The notes beneath the pieces were generated by a model. That model worked only from the letters and a program-made list of their open reading frames with translations, searched no databases and was not told the origin of the DNA. Position numbers and translations under genes: made by a program. From Chlamydomonas sphaeroides (taxonomy: Eukaryota > Chlorophyta > Chlorophyceae > Chlamydomonadales > Chlamydomonadaceae), in the NCBI GenBank assembly GCA_001662425.1, contig BDDC01001398.1:1-25511 (forward strand): DNA of 25,511 bases, read 5' to 3'. This document shows positions 10,901 through 20,771 of the stretch, one piece after another. Each line of letters begins with the position of its first letter. Position 1 is the stretch's first letter.

Positions 10901-13723
10901 GCCCTCGGGGACAAGCCCGGCCAAAGCGGCCCCACACCGTTTCCCCGCGCAGCGTGACGGCGCTTGCTACCGGCTACGACACGGCACAAGATGCGCAGCT
11001 AGGGGCGCCACGTGCCATGGAGGGCCCAGCCCAGGCGCTGCTGTTGCTACCCGCCGCAAGGAGTACGGTTGCTGCATGCCGTTCCAGCCCTTGCTGTCTG
11101 CAACCCTCACTCGCCGCCACTGCGCAGTGCTCTCGCACCGCAGCAGCACCCTTAGGGCAGCAGCTCCCTTCATGCCACCAGCGCACTCATGCTGGTCTGC
11201 CCTGCCGGAACGCTGCCTGCGCCGTCCTCGGCTTCCGCTGCCGGGCCAGCAGCCACACACACACACGCCCCTCCAACCGCCCCCAGCACGCGCCGTACGC
11301 CCGCCCTGGCGCTCACCTGGCCTGCGGGCAGGTCGGCCTGTAGCACGGCGGCCTCCGACTCCACCGCCCGCACTCGCAGACCACCGCTCGACCTGGGGCG
11401 GCAGCAGACACACGGCGCGCAGGACGGCAGCACGTCAGCGCAGGCGCCAGTAACCGGGAGAGCTCCCGCTGCCCTGGGCGCGGCCACAGCACGCCGCATG
11501 GTGGAGCCCCTGGTGTTCCTTGGTGTCTCGCGACACAAGACGCCCGGAAGCAGGTCGCCCGTGGCATGCCGCGCCACCCCCCGCTGCGTGGGCAACTGCC
11601 TGCGCCTAATTAGGCAAGCCCCCGCTGGCCCTTCGCCGCCGCGCGCCTCTGCCTCGGCCCTGCAGCTGGAGCGCTGCCAGGCGAGGTGGCTGCGAGTCCA
11701 CGTCACCCGGCGGCCCGCCGGCCCGCCGCGCCTGACCGGACCCGACCGAACCACCGCCCTGCGCTGCGCTCCGCAACAGGCATAGGACCGCGACGCCCCC
11801 AGGCCTCTGCCCCTCCCCGCCGAAGTGAGGGCTACCTGGCGCCCCGCGCAGCTGCACCCGGCCCGCCGAGCCGGGTGCAAGCCACGCGGCCACAACGCCG
11901 CCGCCGCATGCGCCGAGTAGGTGTTCCATACGCCTGCCTCCCCCCCGCGCCTTGTGTCCTACACCACGGAACGTGCGCTACCGCTCAGCCGGACACGCCC
12001 CACACGCCCCGTCCTCTCCCGCCCTCCCCAGCATCCCTCGCGCCCTGCCGGCGCTGTGCCAGGCTGCTACGCGCGCCCCACAATGGTCACACTCCTACAC
12101 TCCTGGGCCACACAATGGTCACACTCTGGACGCACGCCCCTCATGCACGGGCTGAGCCGCCTAGGCCATCCAGGCCGGCCGAGGCCCCCTACACGCCCAG
12201 GCCTCCCCCAACCTCCCCCACCCTCCCCCGCACTCGGCTCCCTGCCTCGCATCCGCCTGCTCCTGCCCCTGCGCCTACCCCTGCCCGGTCCACCCACCTG
12301 GACAGGCTCAGCGAAAACTGCGGCAGCGCCGTGGAGGCCTCGTAGCGCGGCCCCACGGCGGCCTCACGCAGCGCAACGTGCGGCAGCGTGTGGTACGACA
12401 GCAGCTCGCGCACCACGTCGCCGCCCAGCGCGTCGGCCGCGTCGGGGCCGAGGCCCAGGTCCGACAGGAGGCGCGCAAAGGCCTGAGGGGTGGGCGAGGG
12501 TGAGGGAGGGTGGGGCAGGGTGGGGGCGGGAGAGGGAGGAGGGGAGCGGCGATGGGGGGGGGAAGTTTTGGGGGGCACTCGGGGCGTGGGGATATGGCGG
12601 GGGGGGCGGGNNNNNNNNNNNNNNNNNNNNNNNNNNNNNNNNNNNNNNNNNNNNNNNNNNNNNNNNNNNNNNNNNNNNNNNNNNNNNNNNNNNNNNNNNN
12701 NNNNNNNNNNNNNNNNNNNNNNNNNNNNNNNNNNNNNNNNNNNNNNNNNNNNNNNNNNNNNNNNNNNNNNNNNNNNNNNNNNNNNNNNNNNNNNNNNNNN
12801 NNNNNNNNNNNNNNNNNNNNNNNNNNNNNNNNNNNNNNNNNNNNNNNNNNNNNNNNNNNNNNNNNNNNNNNNNNNNNNNNNNNNNNNNNNNNNNNNNNNN
12901 NNNNNNNNNNNNNNNNNNNNNNNNNNNNNNNNNNNNNNNNNNNNNNNNNNNNNNNNNNNNNNNNNNNNNNNNNNNNNNNNNNNNNNNNCTTGGGGCGGCG
13001 AGAGTGGTACGGTATGGCACGGTGGCTTCCACTTCTTGCATGAATACCGTACGGCAGGCAGTGCGTGGCGCCTGCTGACACAGGTGCGTTTTTGCTAGCG
13101 TGCGTCGCATGCGCAGGATGGCTGACTAAGGGCGACCGGGGAGGCGACCCCTCTGCGGTCCTGCCTCCGCCCGGCCTTAATCTTCCCGCGCAGCATGTAT
13201 CCGCACACTGCTGGCACGGGCGGTCCTTACCCAGCTGTGTGCGTGGCCCAAAACCCCCGGCCCCCGCCCGTCCCCACTACCCCCAAGGGGAGCCCGCCCG
13301 CCGCCCCTTCAAATCCGTACTCACCACGTCGGTGGGCAGGAAGAAGGTGAAGGACACATCGCTGTGACTGAGACGCCTGGCTACATCTGGTAGCTTCGCA
13401 AGCAGCGTGGCGAGGATGGTCGCGTCTGCGCGACGGACTACGAGCTCTTGGACGCTCGCGGCATGTCCCCGGCTGCTATGCGCAGATTGAGATAGAGTAC
13501 TAGAGTCATGTGCAGCACCTGGGGGAGCGAGCGGAGCGCAAGCGACCGACATCGGCAAAGGCAATGGGCGGGCGGCCGGGCCCGCTTCGCGTACGCACAT
13601 CGGACGCTGTCTCGCTGCAATCCCCGCGACCACGTCATTCATAGATGTGGCTTTGGCGTGCTTACCGAAACTGAAAGCGGCCAGCAGCAGCAGCGCCACT
13701 CCGGCGACGCTCCGCCCAAACAT
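7927..13723 (-). CDS. Secreted FAS1 (fasciclin) protein with long hydroxyproline-rich tail
   Basis: Predicted extracellular matrix or adhesion glycoprotein, 690 aa. Exons on the - strand (high to low): 13723-13666, 13518-13325, 12482-12298, 11392-11317, 10611-10321, 10023-9284, 9013-8948, 8546-8420, 8262-7927; all phases match, 2073 nt in total. Residues 1-20 form a signal peptide with a LLLLAAF core. One complete FAS1 domain lies at about 47-188: FFLPTDVAFARLLSDLG (first conserved box), YHTLP, and VVHVVDAVLLPFG (second box). An acidic linker (about 189-268) is followed by about 400 residues of SPPP, SPSP, PPR and PPK repeats typical of volvocine HRGPs, with Tyr sites such as PPYYS. The C-terminus is Ala/Gln/Pro-rich with no hydrophobic tail, so no GPI anchor is expected. 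The N gap lies in the intron 12483-13324. Domain calls are firm; small choices of acceptor in the Pro-rich exons are inferred. Confidence 0.87.
8883..8917. repeat. CCAACCG heptamer array (5 copies)
   Basis: Five perfect tandem copies of CCAACCG lie in the intron 8547-8947 of the FAS1/HRGP gene. A shorter array of the same heptamer (one variant and two perfect copies) is at 10186-10206 in another intron of the same gene. Confidence 0.85.
10186..10206. repeat. CCAACCG heptamer array (3 copies)
   Basis: One CCAACGG and two CCAACCG copies in tandem lie in the intron 10024-10320 of the FAS1/HRGP gene. They match the larger array at 8883-8917. Confidence 0.75.
12611..12988. other. Assembly gap (378 Ns)
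   Basis: A run of undetermined bases. The exons on either side (13518-13325 ending PTDV, and 12482-12298 starting AFARLL) join in phase 0 to rebuild a continuous FAS1 first box, so the gap appears to be entirely intronic. G-rich sequence just before it (12540-12610) may have caused the sequencing failure. Confidence 0.95.
13007..13052. repeat. Inverted repeat GTACGGTAT / ATACCGTAC
   Basis: Nine-base perfect arms at 13007-13015 and 13044-13052 are separated by 28 bp, right beside the N gap in an intron of the FAS1/HRGP gene. It shares the TACGG core with the cluster at 7747-7859. Confidence 0.7.
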
Positions 13724-15697
13724 GCTTCCGTATTATGATGCTTTACATATGTGGTGAGATTAGCACTCTCATAACGCTTGCGGCATAAGAGTCGACTCGT
13801 CGCCAACAATGCTTGGGGTTGTGCCGCTGCCGCGCAGCAACGCCAGGTGTGAGGGATGCGCGCAAGCAGCCGTAGCACCTTTTTTGTAGTTATGCAAGCA
13901 GGAGGCGCGAGGTCGTCGGCGTCTGCGACCGGGAGTGGTGGGCGCCCGGGCTGTCGATGCAACTTTTTGACATCCCGATGTACACAGCAAGCGCGTACAT
14001 GTTATTGATACACAAGAGATACGTTTCTCCCGTCATGTCACGCGCAGCGCGTTTGGCACGTGTTCGTCGGGCGGCGTTGCAGGCATGTCGCTTGCCGTGC
14101 TTGCACCGGTGCTAGCGCACGCCACAAGGAGCCGTCACTGACGAACACGCTATTGGTCTATGGTTCGCAATGCTCACGATGCGACAGCGCTACCGGCAAC
14201 CTTCACTATTCAGGGCTTATGGCGAGCAAGGGCTGCAAGGGCGAGCAGTGGAGGGCGGTGGCCTCCGCAAGGTGCCGTCTGGGGGCATGGGCCCCCTATG
14301 TGCCCAGGGCCCGCTGCTTGCCTAGTCACAGTGCATCCTGGCCCCGCCTGTATGCCGCCACTGCCGTCCAGCCACGTAGGGCCCGCCCTTGCCGCCAACG
14401 TAGCCGCCGGCACCAACCCACCAAGACGCGCTGCTCTTCGCTGCTTCACTTCCGCTGGCGACCAGTTGCTGCCGCTTACTGCGGGGCCACCGGTCCCCTG
14501 CAACGTACAAAAGATGGATGTCTATCGCACGTTGCTCCTCCCGCCGCAGTCGCCGCAGGTGCCCCGCCAGGTCCCGCCTTGCGCACCGCTGCCGAGGGCT
14601 GCTGCGGCCCCGCCCCTTCCAAGTTCCCACCGGGCGGTGCTCAGACGCCCGGCACAGAAGGTCCCAGTGCCCGTCTGGACGATATGTGGTCGCCCTTTCC
14701 CTAGCGTCAGCTGGGCGCAGCGCCGACGAGGTTGCCTCTCGGAGGGCCCCGGCAGCATGAGTCCAAGCTGATGCTGCACCACGTAAAAAAAACGAAGCCA
14801 AACCCCTGAACCTGCGAGCTGGGTGGTGCGTAACTCCACGTGTCCAGGTGCACCAGGAATGAACTACTCCCCAACTGGCACCCCTGCGGCCCCTCAGACA
14901 AGGGCCCATCGTGCGCTGCAACGGAGGCACATCGCAGCTTCTCGTGCGTGTGTGGTGACCGGCGTTTCACACTACTCATTCAGCGCGCCGCGTGATGCCT
15001 GCAATGCGTGACGCACAGGCCGCGGAAGCTTCTTGCAGCCTCCACAGGCAAAGCGCCGTTGCCTGCCCCTCCCGCGTCAGCACCGACCGCCCACTGGGCG
15101 CCGTGCAGAGTCAGGACTGGCTCCCCGCCTCACGCCCCGCTCCCGCCGCCCAACCACGCTCATCGTGTGAAGCATCACAGCTCCCACGGCAGCAGCACTA
15201 GCCTGAACAGCCCCTTGCTCGCTAGTCGCCACGTCGAGCCTGCAGTCAAGCAACGGCACGCACCCACAGCACGGAGCACATCACGCGTTCCCAGCAGCCA
15301 CCCAGCCGTAGCTCGTCCTGTCAGCGTGTGTGGATTGCTGGGCGAGCTGGCGCCAACAGTGCAAGCCACGACAGCAGCCGGACTGACCCGCGGGCCCTGC
15401 ACCCCACAGCAACAATTGTGCCAGCACAACCCGACTGCCCCTGCCCGAACCCCTGCGGCACAGCCAGCCGCGACCCTCTTCTCGCTCAAGCGATACTCTC
15501 AGCAAAACCCGCAGCCACCTGTGCCTGCGGCAGCCTTCATCACAACCAGCAGTTGGGCCGCTGCCACGCCCCCGCAACCGAAGCCTGCCATAGCGGCTAC
15601 GCTCCCACCGCTCCAACCACCCTCAAAGCCCACAACGTCGCCGCCGCCCCAACCGGGCCCCACGTCCTCACACCTCGCGCCTCCCTCCCGTCACCGG
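13724..15697. other. Intergenic region upstream of FAS1/HRGP gene and downstream of Tim50
   Basis: About 2 kb with no exon that could be tied to a protein family. Positions 13724-14040 are less GC-rich than the surroundings and are the likely promoter and 5' UTR of the FAS1/HRGP gene (- strand). The side nearest 15697 should hold the Tim50 3' UTR. Several frames longer than 200 codons cross it, but they overlap each other on both strands and have the arginine/alanine-rich composition expected of random GC-rich DNA. Confidence 0.55.
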
Positions 15698-17250
15698 CTA
15701 CCGCGTCGCCAGGAAGCTGCGCTTGGACTGCTTCTGATGCTGGCTAGCCTCCTGCAGGCGCGCCTTGAAGGCGGCGGGGATGTCGTCTACGCCGTCGTAC
15801 GAGCGCACCACATCGCGCACGTCCTTGACCTGGCGGGCCCAAGAAACACACAAGCGATGTTTATGGGCCTGCCAAAGCAGGGTACAACGTTTCCTGCAGC
15901 GACACGAACCCCGCGCACCTTGCGCGTCGCCAGGAACTGCAGGAAGGGCATGAGGTCGATGAGGCCGGTGTCCTGCGTCTCGCCCTTCCAGGGCCGCAGC
16001 TTGAGCGTGTTCTCGGGCTGGAACGCCCACGCCTGCGGGGCGGGAGGAGGGTGACAGAGGGGAAGGGGCACAAGGGCTGAGGAGCGCGCGGGAGCTGGCG
16101 GCAGCTGCGTGCAAACCAACAGCTATCGAGCGCCCTGCAGCTGTGTGGCCCTGTGCTGCTTTGGCAGGCCTGGCCGACCAGCGCCCTGCCATGTGCCGCA
16201 GCCACATCCCCAGCGCTGAAAGCCGCGAGCTGTCGTCCCAATGGCAGGCAGGTGCGGCTGCAGCGGCCCTGGCTTGCGGCTGCCGGCCAAGCCCCGCCGC
16301 ATCGGTCCCCGAGCCATCGCCCACCGAGCTGCCCAGGTGCCGCTGCCATTGCCCCCCGCCCAGCCAGCCGCAGAGCTCGCTGCCGCTGCTGCCGCCGCCG
16401 ACGCCTCGCGCCGCACCTCGGGCTTAGCCGAAACCATGAGCACGTGCGAGAGGTCGCGGTTGAGCTTGGACAGGTCACGCACGTGCTTGCCGTCCGAGTA
16501 TTGCGTGTCCGTGCGGTACAGGCGGTACGGCACCACGCGGTGCGGGTCGAGCTTGTTAAGGATGGGGTCGGTGTACGTGGCGGGCTCGTCGGTGTACACC
16601 ACGATCTCGAAGTACTGCCCCAGCTCGAGCAGGAAGTCGGCAACGCCGGGGCGCTTGTAGATGGACCAGCCCTTGTTGCGCGTCCACTCCTTGTACACCA
16701 GCAGCTCGTCCAGGTCCAGCACGAGCGTGATGACGTTGCCGCGCAGCTGCGGGTGCAGGTCCGGCAGCAGCTTGTCCGTTGCTGGGTCGGTGAAGTCACG
16801 GACGCGCGCCTCGAGGTCCTTGCGGACCGCGAGGTAGCGCTCCATGGCGTCGCACCACATCTGCGACAGCGGCTTGTCCTTGGAGTCCACCCGCGTGCGC
16901 TTGACTTCGTCGCTGAGCTCCGGCGCCGTGTAGGCGTACGTGTAGTAGGCTGCCGTCGCGCCGGCGCCGGCCGTGCCCAGGAGCAGCGTCCGCCAGACCA
17001 GGCGCACGGCACGCCAGACGCCGCTGTTGGGTGGCTCCACGGGCAGCTCGCCCGTGGCCTCCAGCTGGCTCTTGATGCGCCTGAGGCGCGCCTGCGCGAC
17101 CTCGTCCAGTACGCTATGCGCGCCCTGTTTGGCGTCGGCGGTAAGGCCGCGCCGGCAGCCTTGCCCAGCCTCCGCCGGGGCCGACGCCGCGCCTCCGCCG
17201 AGGCGCAGTAAGCGTGGAAGCCGTCGCAGCATCCTGGCGGCCCGGCTCAA
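15698..17250 (-). CDS. TIM50: Mitochondrial import inner membrane translocase subunit Tim50
   Basis: Receptor of the TIM23 complex that takes preproteins from the outer-membrane TOM complex into the inner-membrane channel. Exons on the - strand: 17250-16417, 16032-15919, 15829-15698, all phase 0, giving 359 aa, close to the usual family size. Residues 1-35 form an Arg/Leu-rich presequence (MSRAARMLRRLPRLLR). A single membrane segment lies at about 86-105, and the FCP1/NIF-type domain at about 172-325. It shows LVLDLDELLVY (177-186), GWSIYKRPGVADFL, FEIVVYT, KHVRDLSKLNRDLSHV, then across the introns FQPENTLKLRPWKGE and MPFLQFLATRKVKDVRDVV. These blocks match Tim50 in order and spacing. The start is the first ATG and gives the presequence directly. 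It is transcribed away from the neighbouring transporter gene, 455 bp upstream. Assignment is nearly certain. Confidence 0.95.
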
Positions 17251-17705
17251 TCGACGTCGCCTACGCTAGGGGCGTTGTTAGAACTGTGTAGAGCTCAGCG
17301 CCAAGCGTTGATGATCGGCGAGCAGCGACACGCTAAGCGACGCGTGCCGATATGTTGAGCTGCACACGTAGCAGCGGATGGTAGCGACGCGCTTTGCACA
17401 AAAGCGCGACCGTGCGTGTCGGCGGTGTGCGGATTGTGTCGACGAGCGCCTGCCGCGTTCGCTCGCAGGCGTTTCGATGGTACAAGCGCGATATGAGTCG
17501 GTGTTGATGTTAGGAATAGGCGATGCAGGTGAGCTCGTGAACCGGTCCGAACTCAATCGCCCCATGCACCGGGGGTTGCCAGTGTGCCAAACCCAGCATT
17601 CCAATGAAACGGAAGCACACTGTAAGGTGATCAGCGCACGCTGTAACCACTGACCTCTCTTCTACTGACTTGTGCTTGCAAGCTGTAGTTTAGTGGTCAA
17701 CGAGG
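17251..17705. promoter_or_regulatory. Shared upstream region of divergent Tim50 and transporter genes
   Basis: The 455 bp between the two start codons must carry both 5' UTRs and both promoters. It is visibly less GC-rich than the coding DNA, with AT-richer patches near 17500-17530 and 17590-17700. No TATA box or other element could be assigned with confidence. The context of the + strand start is ACGAGGATGG, with purines and G at +4. Confidence 0.5.
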
Positions 17706-19926
17706 ATGGCCGAGGGCCAAGCCGCCCCCAAGGGCGTTGGCGTGCAAATCCTAGTCACCTATGGGTGCGTTCAGCGTCGCATTTGTCGCCGGCGCGGTGT
17801 GCACCGGCTGCTACGGTGTTGCAATCGTCGAGCTCAGCAACTGTCCCCCGCCGCGCAGGTACATGTTCTTATGGATTGGCCTCTCAGCGGCCGTCATCAT
17901 GGTCAATAAATACGTGCTCAGCATGTCCGGGTTCCCCTACCCGGTGGCCTTGACATGCACCCATATGCTCTTCTGCTCCGTGCTAGCGTTCTCTCTGGTT
18001 AAGACGGGGATGGTTGAGGCCGTAAACATTACGGCAGACACGTACTTGAGGTGCGGTCGGTCGCGCTACGGCCCCTCGCCGCACGCCACGAACCCTGCGC
18101 TCCGACAAGCATAACGCGTCGGTCCCCAACACCCGCGCTCACTCCCGTCCACGCGACCTGTCGTCTCCACCCCAGATGTATCCTGCCTATCGGCCTGCTG
18201 TTCGCGGGGACGCTCTGGCTGGGCAACGCCGCTTACCTGTACTTGAGCGTTAGCTTCATACAGATGCTCAAGGTGCGCCGGGGCGGCCATCCGCATGCCT
18301 GCCTCCGCTGCTGCAGCGTCGACGCGGTCAAAGCATCCGTCTGAAGCTCACTTCAAACCCTATGCATTACCTGTTGCCCAACCAGGCATCGATGCCCATG
18401 GTGGTCTTCATCGTGGGCGTCATGTTTGCTACGGAGAAGTTCACCGTGCGGTCAGCGGTGAACATGGTCATAGTGGGCACTGGCATCGCCATCGCCTCCT
18501 ACGGTGCGTACCAGACCCCTCCCGACTGCCTTGCCCTCCAGCTCTAGCCCCCCCTGCTCGCAGTCCTACCCAGCCCGCCCGCCTCTCTCAGCCCTGCACG
18601 CCGCCCGCACTGGCCCTCTCGCAGGCGAGATTCACTTCGTGGTGGTCGGCGTGTTGCTGCAAGTGGGCTCCATCGCCACGGAGTCCGTGCGGCTCACGCT
18701 GGTGCAGATTCTGCTCCAGAAGCGCGGCATCAAGATGAACCCCGTGTCCACGCTGTACCACATCGCGCCCTGCTGCTTCGTGTTCCTGTTCCTGCCCTTC
18801 ATCTACATCGAGCTGCCTAAAATGATCAACGACCCCAACCTTAACGTCAACGTGCCGTTGCTTCTCGCCAGCGCGGCGGCCGCCTTTGGTGCGTGGCGGC
18901 TGTTGCGGCGCGATGCACGGTTAGGCCACGGGGCTGCGCCTCCCGATGCGTCAGCGCTGCGCCGCAGCCTGTGCCTATCAGGACCCAGCCTGTCAGAGCG
19001 GACGGCGGCACTTGGCCACAGGCGTGTACCTTGGCGTCTGCATGGCAAGTGTGGTGGGCGGCTGAAGCCTGAATCACCGGTCCTGTTGCCCCGTTGTTGT
19101 ACCCGCAGCGCTCAACATGAGCGTGTTCCTGCTGATCGGGAAAACGTCAGCTTTGACCATGAACGTGGCGGGAGTCATCAAGGACTGGCTGCTCATCCTG
19201 CTGTCGGTGGTGCTGTACGGGTGAGCAGTAGGGGAGGGACGACGAGGGAAGTGGCAAGCGAAGCAACGGGTTGAGAGGAAGGAAGGGAAGCACTGGCGGG
19301 GCCGCGCGATTAGGTAGAAAGCCATGCCGTCCTACGAGTGGCTGGGGCGCGCCTGCGCACAACGGGTTGGCCTCGCTGGGGCATCGCGCTACATATGGTG
19401 CGAGGGGCCTGCACCAGCGGAAGGCAGCTTAGTAACCGCAGCAGCAGGGGTCCGTCGAGGAAAGCGCTGGCGCTGTTGGAGCATCACAGCGGGCGTCGTG
19501 CGCGCCGACGGCTTGAGCAGAGCCACCCTTCGTACGCGGGATCAGGAGACCAGCCTCCCCCAACGCTTCACTTGTGGCGTAGCATTCCGCAAAATAGACG
19601 CGCCGCCACCCGCCCCCTGGCTTCTACCAGGTCATCGGTCGCAAAGCTGCAGCTGCGAGCCATTGCACCGGTACCTGACTGCGTCTATGCCTCCATTTCC
19701 CCTGTCATAACCCCTCCGCGCCCCCTTCAACCCACTACTCGCGCCCGTGCCTGCTAGGTCACCCGTCACCAAGCTGCAGCTGGCTGGCTACGGGTTGGCT
19801 TTTGCGGGCGTCATGTACTACAACTTCCAAAAAGTGGAGCAGATGAAGGCGGCCGCCGCGGCGGCATCAAAGGCGCCCGAGAAGCAGCCGCTGGTGCAGC
19901 CGGAGGCGCCCAAGAGCGACCAGTAG
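17706..19926 (+). CDS. Triose-phosphate/nucleotide-sugar transporter (TPT, drug/metabolite superfamily) family protein
   Basis: Membrane antiporter-type protein of the TPT/NST family, about ten transmembrane helices, 336 aa. Exons: 17706-17764, 17859-18050, 18176-18272, 18386-18503, 18625-18888, 19109-19220, 19758-19926; phases agree throughout (1011 nt). Characteristic blocks are IMVNKYVLS (helix 1), FIQMLKASMPMVVF, ATEKFTVRSAVNMV, SVRLTLVQILLQKRGIKMNP, KTSALTMNVAGVIKDWLLIL (helix 8-9 hallmark) and LAGYGLAFAGVMYYNFQKVE (last helix). The hydrophilic Ala/Lys/Pro tail ends APKSDQ. The blocks resemble the plant KD-type sugar-phosphate translocator group. With no transit peptide, a Golgi/ER location is more likely than plastid; the substrate cannot be read from sequence. 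An ATG at 17761 could give a different N-terminus by read-through of intron 1, but the 17706 start fits the family (QILVTYGYMFLWI). Confidence 0.94.
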
Positions 19927-20771
19927 CGAGCAGGACGATAGCTGCGGCTTGCGGCCGCAGACTAGCAGCACTACTCAAAGAAGTAGACGGGGCTTTGTAG
20001 TCGACAGCTGGCGGCTACGGTGACCAGGGGGCGGCCTCTGCAGCGGCTGCATAGGCGTGGGGATCACGAACACAGAGACAGCTGGCGTGGTCAAGGGCGG
20101 CGGGACACTGGAGAGTAACCTAGGGCTGGTGTGAAGCAGGCCCTCGTAGCGTTCCATCGACGTTTGGTATGCTAGCTGCCGGCCGGGCCATAAAATGCCA
20201 CAAGTTTGGTAAGGCATTGTGGTTATCGTTGTTACTCCCGATTTGGGTGACCCGAGATATGTGGCTGACTGGGTATGAAGATGCGTGCGAGGCATATGGT
20301 GATCAGGGGCGTGGGAGGCTGGATGGGGTGCAGTGCGGTGGACGCGCGGCGGAGCGTTCGGCTCCGTGGTCCAAGAGCTGCGATTCTGGTGAGGAGGCTT
20401 GGCGCTCGGCGAAACTGAGTTCAATGTGTTCGGCACTGGTTACAGGGGTTAACCTTCTGAACCTTTTGGTTACAGGGCAGTCACAAGGGACCCTGCCCAT
20501 TCACCCCAACCAGCAGCTGCGACGATACTTGCCAATTTACACCCCGCCTGCCCAGAAAGTCCCCACACCGTCAGCCCACTTAGTCAGCCAGGTTCGAGCA
20601 TTCCAAGTCCGCCTGATCCAAGGCCTATCCCACGAATCCAAGCCACGGCAAGTGCCCCACAGCAGCACCCCTCGCCATGCGCCCACCCGACGCCGCTCGT
20701 CATGTCCCTGCCGCGACCTCATCCTCCGTCACCTCCTCCACCGCGCCTCATACGCCTGCTGCGAGTGCCGC
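19927..20771. other. Convergent 3' region between transporter and CPN20 genes
   Basis: 845 bp holding the two 3' UTRs. No coding exon was recognised. Two TGTAA poly(A) signals in CPN20 orientation lie at 20470-20474 and 20440-20444. No TGTAA was found on the + strand for the transporter gene. Confidence 0.6.
20440..20474 (-). terminator. Two TGTAA poly(A) signals for CPN20
   Basis: The pentamer TGTAA (TTACA on the + strand) occurs at 20470-20474 and 20440-20444, about 300 and 330 nt past the CPN20 stop codon. TGTAA is the usual polyadenylation signal of volvocine nuclear genes. Both copies sit in the local direct repeat GGTTACAGGG, so the second probably arose by duplication. Confidence 0.6.

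Noticed and set aside
11170..11895. - strand frame of 241 codons
   Set aside because: Only the short piece 11392-11317 fits the FAS1 domain in phase. The rest lies in introns and shows no family resemblance.
13743..13747. TGTAA on the - strand as a poly(A) signal for Tim50
   Set aside because: It would need a 3' UTR of about 1.95 kb and lies about 20 bp before the FAS1/HRGP start codon, so it is more likely a chance pentamer in that gene's 5' UTR.
14060..14930. Overlapping frames of about 200 codons on both strands
   Set aside because: Neither strand shows domain blocks, convincing splice sites or a biased codon pattern. Both look like chance frames in intergenic DNA.
15008..16054. + strand open frame of 348 codons
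   Set aside because: It crosses the Tim50 3' exons and two Tim50 introns on the opposite strand and has low-complexity Pro/Ala/Thr content. It is a shadow frame.
16153..17211. + strand open frame of 352 codons
   Set aside because: It is the exact antisense of the main Tim50 exon, whose sense frame is a clear family match.
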